A DNA stretch of 64,000 bases from Pisolithus tinctorius. Its lineage: Eukaryota > Basidiomycota > Agaricomycetes > Boletales > Pisolithaceae. How positions within the stretch are numbered: the stretch's first letter is position 1; the number at the start of each line of letters is the position of its first letter. This document shows positions 26,201 through 37,699 of the stretch, one piece after another. The stretch is from positions 2,294,001 to 2,358,000 of the forward strand of contig JANFAH010000001.1 of NCBI GenBank assembly GCA_024663395.1. The letters are read 5' to 3'. The notes under the pieces were generated by a model. That model was not told the origin of the DNA. It did no database searches and saw only the letters and a list, made by a program, of their open reading frames with translations. The position numbers and the translations under genes are program-made.

Positions 26201-27073
26201 GGTATAGATGTTCACCATCTTGACCCCATCAATAACAAGCCCACGATGCCTCCCCTGCTTCTTTTTCAGGGCAATGTCGATTTCCTCCTTTAGCTCATGC
26301 ATCATGTCGTCCCGTAATAAACGGAACATGTTGTCCAGGTAGTCTGCGACGCGCGTCTCCTTGCCTTCCGGATCTTCAAGAAGGGAAGCAGGCCGTAGCG
26401 CAGGTTTCTTGTTGCTGGATAACTCATCTGCGGTAGGAAGAATAGCGATCTTGCGGAAATCAGTAAAATCGTTATCATGACGCCCGCCGGGGACGAAATC
26501 AGGATCAGCAGTATTGGTCGAAGCCGTGTTAGCGATAGAAAGGACGTGTTTGATGAGATATCCCTCTGATCTAAGCTCGTGTTGATCAGAGTTGATAATC
26601 TTGTCGAGTATGGAAGGACGACTGGCAAGCTGGCGGTAAGTGGTCGTGTCTCTGTTGGCCATTTGGAGGAGATAAGAAAGAGATTTCGCGAAAACGTGCT
26701 GAGCCCGCGAGTTCAGAGTCCCATTCTCGAAAGCCCTGTGAAACTCGTTCCAGAAAATGGGCGGGTCGACGATGGTGACGATCACTTTGTTCAACACGTC
26801 GCCGCCCATTTCGGCACGAAGAAGGAACTCGAGCACATCCGAGGCAAGACCGTTTAGGAAGTTTGGCCTAAGGTCGGAGCGCATAGCCTGCTGGACTGCG
26901 GGAAGGCCATGGGGATTGGCGACGATGTCGCTTGCGCACTTGGCTGGGTCAGCCTGTGCACATAAACCCTCTAAGAACAAACGACAAGCATTCGAGCCCT
27001 GCTCGAGTTTAACGTTGCCATGTATGATATCGTTGAATCGCTTGTGCAGCTGAGTAATTCGCTGGTGAGACAT
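19308..27073 (-). CDS. ZNFX1/Hrr1-type SF1 helicase fused to three CbbX/SpoVK-type AAA ATPase domains
   Basis: Exons 27073-25606, 25549-24679, 24629-24061, 24008-23672, 23616-22847, 22794-21892, 21834-21725, 21673-21524, 21471-20982 and 20926-19308; 7,287 nt, 2,428 aa. Residues ~1-480 are a family N-terminus. The SF1 helicase core has Walker A GPPGTGKS (~487-494), VEEAGEILESH, GDHKQLRP, QHRMRPEIS, DNYQGEESDI and NVLISRARNG, ending near 1080. Cys/His region ~1070-1165 (CTEPC, CALKCHP, CKQC) is NFX1-like; coiled coil ~1165-1250. AAA1: GNPGTGKT ~1334-1341, FIDEAYQL ~1394, NPGIPSR ~1445. AAA2: GSPGTGKTT ~1613, VIDEAYML ~1674, NPGLARRF ~1729. AAA3: GPPGTGKTS ~1887, FVDEAYRL ~1948, NPGLSSRF. Then a poly-Pro linker (~2130-2165), a second coiled coil (~2240-2395) and a C-terminal CPVGYQW..GWRCAGGSH module. 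Helicase relatives act in RNA silencing and dsRNA sensing; the AAA relatives are hexameric remodelling ATPases. What the fusion does is unknown. Confidence 0.85.
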
Positions 27074-28226
27074 GTGAACGGTAGTAAAGAAACGGAACTT
27101 CAGGTGGGTGCTGTGTGGAGAGCAAGCCTGTGGTCACCTGGGTCCTGCGTGCGGCGACAACGAGGCCACTCCAACCCTAAAACAATTGGCAGAGCGCCGA
27201 GGCAGAAGCCGACCCAGATGATCGTCGTCGTATTGATTTGGTAGTTCTGTACGGCCACCCCCAATATCGGGGACGAGTTCCAACAGCACTTTCATTGGTC
27301 GGTTCCATAGGACATAGAACTTGGGGACCAGAAACGATTGAAAGATTCTGGGCATTTCAACTTTGAAGGTGGATCAACGAGCACGCACCTATCATGGCTC
27401 CGAAATAGTTGTTTCCAGAGGCTCCTTCACGTTCATCCCCGGCCTATATTATGTACAGTATGCATAAAAATTTGGGGGGTTATGAGAGGTGCCAGATCTT
27501 GCCATCGAAAGGCGGAAGCTTGGCTGTCGCGATTGAAGGATTTTCTGAAAGGTTTTGGCTTGTGCTTGGCACGAGAAGTTCGGGACTATGTAGGACCCTG
27601 AACTGACCAGTCCAAAATTCTCGCCCGTCCCGAGGGAAAAAAGACTCACAGACTTAATGGGCAAGCGTGGTACCGGACGAGCTCGAAGACTCGCAGTCAC
27701 TACTTGGTAGTTATGTAGTACTCCTTGTGTCTTATCAGCGCGCGGGGCCCTTTTCGGAAGACATCATATTGCATAAGGGACAATCCAGACCGTCAGACGG
27801 AGTGCCGTATATCTGATAGAAGTTCAACGAGATATCTACTATCGATCTGCAATCAAGTCCGCCCAGCAATATCCCCCACCATAGGTAGCGACGATCATCC
27901 CAAGGGAACAAACTAAATATGTAGTGGCCCTTCTTCAGGCACCGCAAGCCGCTTGAACTTTGTTCTACGGCAGGTACAGTGGAACACACGAAACATGGGG
28001 ACGCCAGTGCGCTGCATGTCCCAAACACCATGACGCTGCCATAGTAAAGTAGTAAGTAGTACAGTAGCCACATCCCAACTTCGTAACTTGGCCCCTGTCA
28101 GCTTCGGAGTGTCACAAGCCACGTGACAGGCATCACACGCTGTGACACGATCCGCCGCCTCCCGAAAAGAGGACTCCCACAACTTTTCCTGCGACGACCG
28201 CTTTTCGTCTTTTCTACTGGCCAAAC
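27074..28226. other. Divergent promoter region between the helicase-AAA gene and the LPD gene
   Basis: The two genes are divergent and share this 1.15-kb spacer, which must contain both promoters. I see no confident TATA box and no upstream coding exon. Short unrecognised open stretches occur. Confidence 0.5.
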
Positions 28227-30166
<1,940 letters not shown>

Positions 30167-30453
30167 ACAGGCTAGTTAGGGACGATGTGATAAATCACCA
30201 TGCTATATGTTGATGCCAGTTGCACACCTTGGGGACGAGCATATGTATGTAGCCTGATCACACGTGTCCTTTCAATGGAAATCCGTAAAACCTAGAGCAT
30301 TTTCATGAGAAGGTACAGTCGGACAAATGCCCTGTGTAAAATGGCTATCCATTGAGGAGCAAGGGTGATGTAGGAGTTTCAATAGCTTGGTGGGAGGGAG
30401 TGTATGGCATAGATGTTATCTGGGAGACCTGTTGGCTGAGGTGGTGTTCTTCA
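30167..30453. other. Spacer between LPD gene and transposon nest
   Basis: 3' flank of the LPD gene; no gene seen. It probably holds the LPD 3' UTR and may contain the left edge of the old CpG-free remnant into which LINE-1 inserted. Confidence 0.4.
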
Positions 30454-30466
30454 GATGGATGCTGTT
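30454..30466. repeat. Target-site duplication of LINE-1, left copy
   Basis: GATGGATGCTGTT here is repeated exactly at 44625-44637, directly after the LINE-1 poly(A). It is followed by AAAA and then the LINE 5' end TGCTTCTTGACTCCG. Confidence 0.9.
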
Positions 30467-30663
30467 AAAATGCTTCTTGACTCCGCTCCACATGGCACCC
30501 CGACAAGGACCCCGAAAGAAAATTTTTCTTCGACCCTCTCGCCCCAGCCAGGACTAGCTGAGCCCGTCACAGGACATTGCGATGTACAGTAGCGTTCCTA
30601 TAGAACTGTACTCACAAGAGTAAATGCTAAATCAACCCCCACAACACCAACCCGCCCCATTTC

Positions 30664-32337
30664 ATGACCTCGACAGGACAAATGTCCTTGAGGTCACACT
30701 CCCACACCATGCCAGGCCCCCTGCCAGGACCCTGAATGTCAAATCCCACTCAACTTGGCAAAACTACCAGAAGTAGTGGACTATCACTCAAAGAAATCAT
30801 CAATGACCCAGAAGCCAAAATCAAGGATGCAACAACAGCAAGAATGTTCCTGGATCAGCTCTACACTATACAGGGGGAACCAGCAACACTGGAACACATA
30901 TTGCATGCTCTCTTCTACATATCACAGACCAAGGGGGTAAACAACACCTTATGCTCAGCAATCCAAGCCACGGCTTACCTGGTCAGAGACCTCGCTACAT
31001 CAGAAATGACTGATACCATTATCACAGCAATCTCAAGCAAGGTAGAAAACTCAGTCATAGCTACCATATCTCCTCAAGTCGCCAACATCCTCACAGCAGC
31101 CAAAAACCTGGAGAAAACCAACGAGAACACGAAGATCGTCAATGACAACACCATCAAGAAGATTGAATCAATCACCAGCTCCTCTACCCGCACAGATACC
31201 ACCCAACTGGAGACCCATGTAAGAAACCTAATCAGGGAAATGGATGCAGTGAAAACAGCACTAGCAGACATGAAGAACCACAAAACCCAGCCCCACATGC
31301 TCCCCACTCCATACAAAGACGTGCTAGCATCAGCACCACCCAACCCGAACCACATCCTGCTAGGAAAGCAACTAGACCCAGAATACGCTAAGGCCCACAC
31401 AGCTATTAAGGAAAGGCAACTACTGATCAACCCTAACAGCAACCACCCAACCCTGAACAATGCTGCAACGAGGGAATCCACCATTGACCACATCAAACAA
31501 GCCTTGGAAACAGTGGACTGAGTCAATGGCCCCAATATGCAAATAAGATCAATCACTCGACTATGCAACAACAGAATCCTCCTCAAGTTCAACAGCCAAG
31601 AAGTGGTAGTGTGGATCAAAGAACCAGCCAACAAAACAGCCTTCCTTGAGAGACTGGGAGGAGAAGTAGTGATAAAAGACAGGCATTTCAACATAGTAAT
31701 CCCTTTCCTTCCAATCACAACAGCGACTGACAATCCAGACACCCTCCACAAAATGGAAATCGAGAACAACATCCTGCAAGGGTCAATCACCAAGATCAAA
31801 TGGATCAAAGACCCAGCCAAATGCACCCCCAATCAGCAAGTAGCCCATGCACTTGCATCCATCACCTCCCCTGAGATCACTAACCAACTCCTTAGAGATG
31901 GACTATACTGGGGACTAGACAGACTCCGCCCGCACAAGGACAAAAGAGAACTGGTCAGATGCCTCAAATGCCAGCACATTGGTCACCTTGCTAGGGACTG
32001 CAAACAGATGACTGACACATGCAGCATATGCACCCTACCACATCACACACAAGATTGTAACACCCCTTCCCCCACCCCTTACTGTGTCAACTGCAAGAAC
32101 AACACCCACACAAGTGAAGATAGAAACTGCCCAGACCTCATCAGAAGACACAATGCAATGGACGAATGCACACCTGAAAATTGCATGCCCTACTTCCCCA
32201 CATTGGAAGAATGGACACACATCGAGCTCCTGGCCCGGTCAACAGCCCCCATCATCCCCACAAGACCCCCAGCCACAACACCTGCCACCAATGGATCACT
32301 CAGACAAATAACATTAGGGGAAGTGATGACCCTGTGA
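30664..32337 (+). pseudogene. LINE-1 ORF1 (gag-like), inactivated
   Basis: Aligns along its length with LINE-2 ORF1. It starts at the same ATG (MTSTG) but meets TGA stops, for example at 30733-30735 and 31519-31521; in both places LINE-2 has CGA. After each stop the same frame continues (LGKTTRSSGLSLKEII; RSITRLCNNRILLKFN). Zinc-knuckle residues remain (CLKCQHIGHLARDC, CSICTLPHHTQDC). Confidence 0.9.
30666..30695 (+). promoter_or_regulatory. Hairpin at the LINE-1 ORF1 start
   Basis: GACCTCGA-CA-GGAC-AAAT-GTCC-TTGAGGTC can fold on itself with a CA bulge and a four-base loop. It is the same structure as at 35851-35880 in LINE-2, with one CG pair changed to a G-T wobble. Confidence 0.5.
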
Positions 32338-32523
32338 ACTGGCCCACCAAGCTGCAGTCAGTTCAACAGAATATGCGGAGGCAGAGGCAGACCGCCCATA
32401 TGCTACAATACGCTACACTACACCCCACCAATGTCCACACCCACCCTACCCCCAACCCTTCCCCCCCCCTCAGGAAATGGAAACCCAGTCAGAGGACCCA
32501 AACTCAACACCTCCATCAATCAA

Positions 32524-35500
32524 TGCCTGAAGACCCAATGCAAACCAATGTGCTAACCAAACTCCGCATATGGCAACAAAACCTAAACACCTCTCACATA
32601 GCCCTACATTCGCTAATAAACAGCCAACTATCAGACAATTGGGACATAATCGCCCTACAAGAACCACCAATAGACCAACTTGGCAACATGTGAGCCAACA
32701 CCCACTGGAGGGTAGTCTACCCCACAAAGAAAATGACACAGAACACCAGACCATGAGTGGTAACCCTAGTAAACTCCAGGATCAGTACTAACACTTGGGA
32801 ACAGGTCAATTTTCCCTCCACGGATGTCATCATAATGCAGCTAAGGACTACTAAGGGCACGTACACGCTGTTCAACATCTACAATGACTGCACACATGAT
32901 CGCACCGTGGAAGACTTGAGCTTGTTCCTGGCCAGAAACATAAGGGATATACGATGAACGACTAATGACCAGATGCTATGGCTAGGCGATTTCAACAGGC
33001 ATCACCCCATATGGGATGAAGCATGCAACCACCACCTCTTCACCCTGGCAGCACTCACGTCAGCACAGAAGCTACTAGAACTAGTAGCAGACTATGGAAT
33101 GGTCCAGATGTTGCCCAAGGGAATACCCACCCTGCAATTGTCATCCACAGGTAACTGGACGTGCCTGGACAATGCCTTCTGCATGGACACCATGCTAGAC
33201 GACCTAATCAGCTGTGACACCAGCCCAGAAAACCACAGCCCCAACACCAACCATGTCCCAATCCTCACATGCCTAGAGACATTCCTCACACCATCCACCT
33301 CCCCTCCATCCTATAACTACTGCAATGTTGACTGGAAAAAATTCAATGCCACCCTCAAGTCCAAACTGACTAAGATAGGCCCACCAAGACCAATCACCAG
33401 CGAGCAAGAATTTCAAAGGATTGCAAGAGGAATTGACACGGCTCTATGAATGACGTTGGCAAAGGAGGTTCCTAAGACCCGCCCACACCCTCACATCAAA
33501 CAATGGTGGTTGAAGGAACTAATGCTGCTACGAGGGGAGCTCAAACTGCTAAGTAAAACTGCATTCACCTTCCATGCAGTACATGATCACCCTGTCCACA
33601 GCTTACACAAGGAGAAGGCGAAGGAGTACAACAAAGCCATCTGGGAAGCCAAGAAACAACACTGGAGAGACTGGCTGGAAGAAGCAAACAATTGGGACCT
33701 ATGGATTGCAAACTCTTACATCTCCAAGCCACAAGGCGATGGCAGCAAGACCAGAATACCAACACTCAAACACACCACCATGGAGGGCACCGTCACCATG
33801 ATCAGCTCCAATGAAGACAAAAGTTGCCTGTTCGCACAGACCCTATTCCCCCCACCCCTGCCCCACTCGACAGTACCCCAAGACTATGAGTACCCCGAAC
33901 CAGCAACATGTTGGAACCAAATTACGAAGGAACAATTAATGCACACCATCAAAAATCTCAGTCTGTACAAGGCACCAGGGCCCAATGGAGTGGCCAATAT
34001 CATATTCCAAAAAACTCCACTACTTGCTGAATACTTACTACATCTGTTTAACACAGTCTTCACCTTCCATACATATTACGACCCATGGAGAGAGTCAATC
34101 ATGGTAATACTATGCAAGCCCAGCAAACCCGACTATTCCACACTGAAAGCCTACTGACTGATAGCGCTACTCAATACCACTGCAAAGCTACTCTCGGCAA
34201 TAGTGGCAGACCGCACATCCTACATTCTCGAGAAACACCACCTCCTCCCAGCCACCCACTTTGGAGGTAGGCCAGGACAATCAACAGAAGACTTGTTACT
34301 TCTGCTCGAAACCACCATAAGACATGCCTGGTGACAGAAAAAGGTAGTATCTGCCCTATTCCTAGACATCAAGGGAGTGTTCCCAAATGTGGTAACAGAC
34401 CATCTGTTACACAACATGAGGAAGAGAAGGCTCCTGCTGGAGATAGTATGATTCACAGAATGGCTACTCACGAACAGGAAAACAAAGTTAAGATTCGACG
34501 ACTACAAATCAAATTGGTTCCCCATCAAGAATGGCATAGGCCAGGGTGACCCGCTGTCAATGATCTTATATGTCATTTACAGTGCAGACCTAGTTGACAT
34601 GGCTAAAGGCAAAGACAAACTAACTCTAGCATTTGTAGACAACATGGCATTCATAGCCATAGGCAAGACTTTCGTGGACACCCACACCACACTACTCAAC
34701 ATGATGGAGCAAGAAGAAGGAGGCTATGATTGGTCCACCAAGCACAACTCACGATTTGAAACAAGTAAATTTGCACTAATGGACTTCACACTCAACAGAG
34801 CCAAACCCAGGACACTGATAACGATAAGAGGTATGGTAATAGCCCCAACAGCGACTCATAAATTTTTAGGTGTAATACTGGACCAAGAACTAAGATGGAA
34901 AGCCCACATGGCTCAGGCCCTAGCTAAAGGTACAAAATAAGCACTCCTCTTGAGAAGGATCTCCATGACGTCATGGGGCATACCAATGAAGCTTGTATGG
35001 CAACTCTACCAGACCACAGTCATCCCAAAGGTGATGTATGCAGCTGCAGTATGGCTGAAACCAGCCTATGCTGGCGACCAAGCCACTGCCATGAGAGGGT
35101 TGAAAGGAATCACAAAGCGACTCCTGGCAGTCCAAAGAATGGTGGCTCTAGCGGCCACAGGAGCCATGAGAACCACCCCTACTGACACATTACTTGCTCA
35201 TGCCCACATCCCCCCCACACCACTACTCATTCAGCACACACTCCACAAAGCCGCATTGCACCTATCCACTCTACCAAACGACCACCCACTCCACCCACAT
35301 GTCACCAGAATCACAAAAACCAATGTCAAACGTCATCACACAGTGCTCCACCATCTATTCCACAACCTAGGAATCAACCCAAAACACGTTGAGAAAATAC
35401 ATCCATGCCCGGTCCCCCCGAACACATGCCCATTGCATGCAACGGCCATAGCCCCAAACAAAAAAGAAGCAATCAAAGACCTCTCTAAAATCAGTGACTG

Positions 35501-35649
35501 CACACTAATATTCACAGACGGCTCATGTATGGAAGGAGGAGTTGGAGCGGTGGCAGTACTATATGTAGACTACAAACACATAACCACACTACACTACCAC
35601 CTGGGCAATGGGTTGCAACACACGGTATTCGAAGCCAAGGCAGTGGCAA
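32524..35649 (+). pseudogene. LINE-1 ORF2, 5' part (endonuclease, reverse transcriptase, start of RNase H)
   Basis: Parallel to LINE-2 ORF2 from MPEDPMQTN, with endonuclease motifs ALQEPPIDQLGN and WLGDFNRHHPIWD and RT stretches YKAPGPNGVAN, NGIGQGDPLSM. The RT catalytic motif reads FVDNMAF instead of FVDDTAF, so one catalytic Asp is lost. At least six stop codons interrupt the frame (for example TGA at 32692, 33447, 34155, 34333 and TAA at 34938). RNase H begins (FTDGSCMEGGVGAVAV) and is cut by the LINE-2 insertion in VFEAKAVA. Confidence 0.9.
35637..35649. repeat. Target-site duplication of LINE-2, left copy
   Basis: AAGGCAGTGGCAA occurs here within the LINE-1 RNase H region and again at 42242-42254 just after the LINE-2 poly(A). 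Joining the flanks restores the LINE-1 reading frame (EAKAVA then MVLAAHLL). Confidence 0.92.
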
Positions 35650-35848
35650 GACGCTTCTTGACTCCGCTCCACGTGGCACCCCGACTAGGACCCCGAAATC
35701 CTAGCAGTACCAGCGGGAAAAGCAGAGCCCGTCGCAAGCAAAAGCGACGTATAGCAGCGTCTATTAGACCCCAGCCACAAGACTTAAGCATACACCTGCT
35801 CCACCTCGAAAACACCACCCAGTGAGTCCTCACTACACCCGCTGACCT

Positions 35849-37699
35849 ATGACCTCGACAGGACGCATGTCCTCGAGGTCGAGCTCCCACGCCACATCAG
35901 GACCCCCGCCAGTACCTCGAGTGCCAGGCTCCACACAGCCCAGCAAGAACACGAGAAGCAGTGGATTCGCCCTCGAGGACATCATCGACGACCCAGATGC
36001 AGAAGTCAAGGACGCAGAAACAGCTAAGTACTACCTGGACCAGTTCTACACCATCCAGGGCGAGCCAGCGACACCTGAACACATCTCCCACGCCCTCTTT
36101 TGTATATCGCAGGCCAAAGGGGTATCTAACACCCTACGTTCGGCCATACGAGCCACCGCATACCTAGTCAGGGAACTAGCGACATCAGCCATAGCCGACT
36201 CAGTCGCCAAGGAAGTATCCAGCAAGATAGAATCCTCGGTCGTAGTGGCAATCACCCCGCAGGTAGCAAAGATCTGGTCGGCAGCCGACAACCTGGAGAA
36301 AACAGGCAAGAATCTTGAAACACTGGGTGAGGACCTCGCCAAGAAGTTCGACACAGTCAACAACGCCCCCGACAACACGAACCTCAGGCATCTAGAAGAT
36401 CAAGTGCAAGACCTGGCCATCAACATGGACACGCTGAGAACAACGATAGAAGAAATAAAAGACCACATCAAGACCCAATCTCCCCCTGCCCCTCGCCACT
36501 CACCATACAGGGACGCCCTCATAGCGACAACAGTCAACCCGAACCATATCCCGCTCGGAAAACGCTTTACGTCGGAACACGCTAAGGCTCACTCCGCCAT
36601 TAAAGAAAGGCAGTTACTGATAGACCCCGACAGCGATCACCCCGTACTCAACAGCGCCGCCACGAGGGAAAACATTATCGACGCAGTCAAACAAGCACTA
36701 GACGCGACAGACCGAGTCGACGGACCGGAAATCCAGCTGAAATCTATCACCCGCCTACGCAACAACGGTATTCTCCTCGAGCTCAACAGCCAAGAAGCCG
36801 TGAAATGGATAAAAGAGACCGAAATCAAAGAGACGTTCCTGGCAAACCTGGGCGGCACGGTCAGGATCAAAGACAGACACTACAACCTGGTAATCCCGTT
36901 CCTACCCGTATCCACTGATATAGAAAACCCAGACACCCTTCGAAACATGGAAAACGAAAACAACATCCCGCCCGGTTCGATTACCCAGATCAAATGGATC
37001 AAAGACCCATCCAAACGCGCCCCCAACCAACAAGTAGCCCACGCCCTAGCATCTCTCGCTTCCCCGGAAGCAGCTAACCAACTTCTGAGACACGGTCTAT
37101 ACTGGGGTCTAGACAGATTACGACCACACAAAGACAAGAAGGAACCGGTACGATGCTTGAAATGCCAGCTCATAGGACACCTCGCGAGAGACTGCGCCCA
37201 AGCGACGGACACCTGCGGTACCTGCGCCCAACCCCATCGAACTCCAGAATGCAACTCTACCACCCGTCACTGCGTAAACTGCAAGGACGACACGCACGCC
37301 AGCACGGACAGAACCTGTCCGGAGTTCATCAGAAAACGTAACGCCATGGACGATCGTACACCCGAAAACAGAATGCCCTACTTCCCCACAGCAGAAGAAT
37401 GGACTCAAGTCGAGCTACCCCCGCGCCCGTCAGACCCCATAGTACCCACCATCCCTCCAACGACCCAACCAGCAACTCGAAATCAGCTAAGACAAATGAC
37501 GCTAGGAGAAGCAATAAACTTCCAAACCATTGCACCAAGACGCGGCCAACATAACAGAATCCGTGGAGGGAGAGGAGGTCCAACACCACGCCCTTACACC
37601 ACACACGACATCTCCCCCACCACTACCCTGACAACAATCACAGCGAACACCCCGCCAGCAGACCCATCCCCCCCCCATCAGTCCCCTAATGAGGCCTGA
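35849..37699 (+). CDS. LINE-2 ORF1 protein, nucleic-acid-binding gag-like
   Basis: 616-aa open frame. Residues ~30-400 are family-specific with helical, charged stretches (for example ENSGFALEDII-like start, KEVSSKIESSVVVAI). A zinc-knuckle cluster follows at ~434-492: CLKCQLIGHLARDC, CGTCAQPHRTPEC and CVNCKDDTHASTDRTC. The C-terminus is Pro/Thr-rich. ORF1 proteins of this kind coat element RNA and form the ribonucleoprotein used for target-primed reverse transcription. The stop (TGA 37697-37699) overlaps the ORF2 start by 11 nt. The start is the ATG at 35849, within a potential hairpin; a second in-frame ATG follows six codons later. Confidence 0.93.
   Translation: MTSTGRMSSRSSSHATSGPPPVPRVPGSTQPSKNTRSSGFALEDIIDDPDAEVKDAETAKYYLDQFYTIQGEPATPEHISHALFCISQAKGVSNTLRSAIRATAYLVRELATSAIADSVAKEVSSKIESSVVVAITPQVAKIWSAADNLEKTGKNLETLGEDLAKKFDTVNNAPDNTNLRHLEDQVQDLAINMDTLRTTIEEIKDHIKTQSPPAPRHSPYRDALIATTVNPNHIPLGKRFTSEHAKAHSAIKERQLLIDPDSDHPVLNSAATRENIIDAVKQALDATDRVDGPEIQLKSITRLRNNGILLELNSQEAVKWIKETEIKETFLANLGGTVRIKDRHYNLVIPFLPVSTDIENPDTLRNMENENNIPPGSITQIKWIKDPSKRAPNQQVAHALASLASPEAANQLLRHGLYWGLDRLRPHKDKKEPVRCLKCQLIGHLARDCAQATDTCGTCAQPHRTPECNSTTRHCVNCKDDTHASTDRTCPEFIRKRNAMDDRTPENRMPYFPTAEEWTQVELPPRPSDPIVPTIPPTTQPATRNQLRQMTLGEAINFQTIAPRRGQHNRIRGGRGGPTPRPYTTHDISPTTTLTTITANTPPADPSPPHQSPNEA
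35851..35880 (+). promoter_or_regulatory. Hairpin at the LINE-2 ORF1 start
   Basis: GACCTCGA-CA-GGAC-GCAT-GTCC-TCGAGGTC: a 12-bp stem with a two-base bulge and a GCAT loop. It begins at the last base of the ORF1 start codon and exposes the second in-frame ATG at the loop edge. The same fold is kept in LINE-1. Confidence 0.5.

Noticed and set aside
30664..35649. LINE-1 reading frames as cellular genes
   Set aside because: They parallel LINE-2 throughout and carry many stops.
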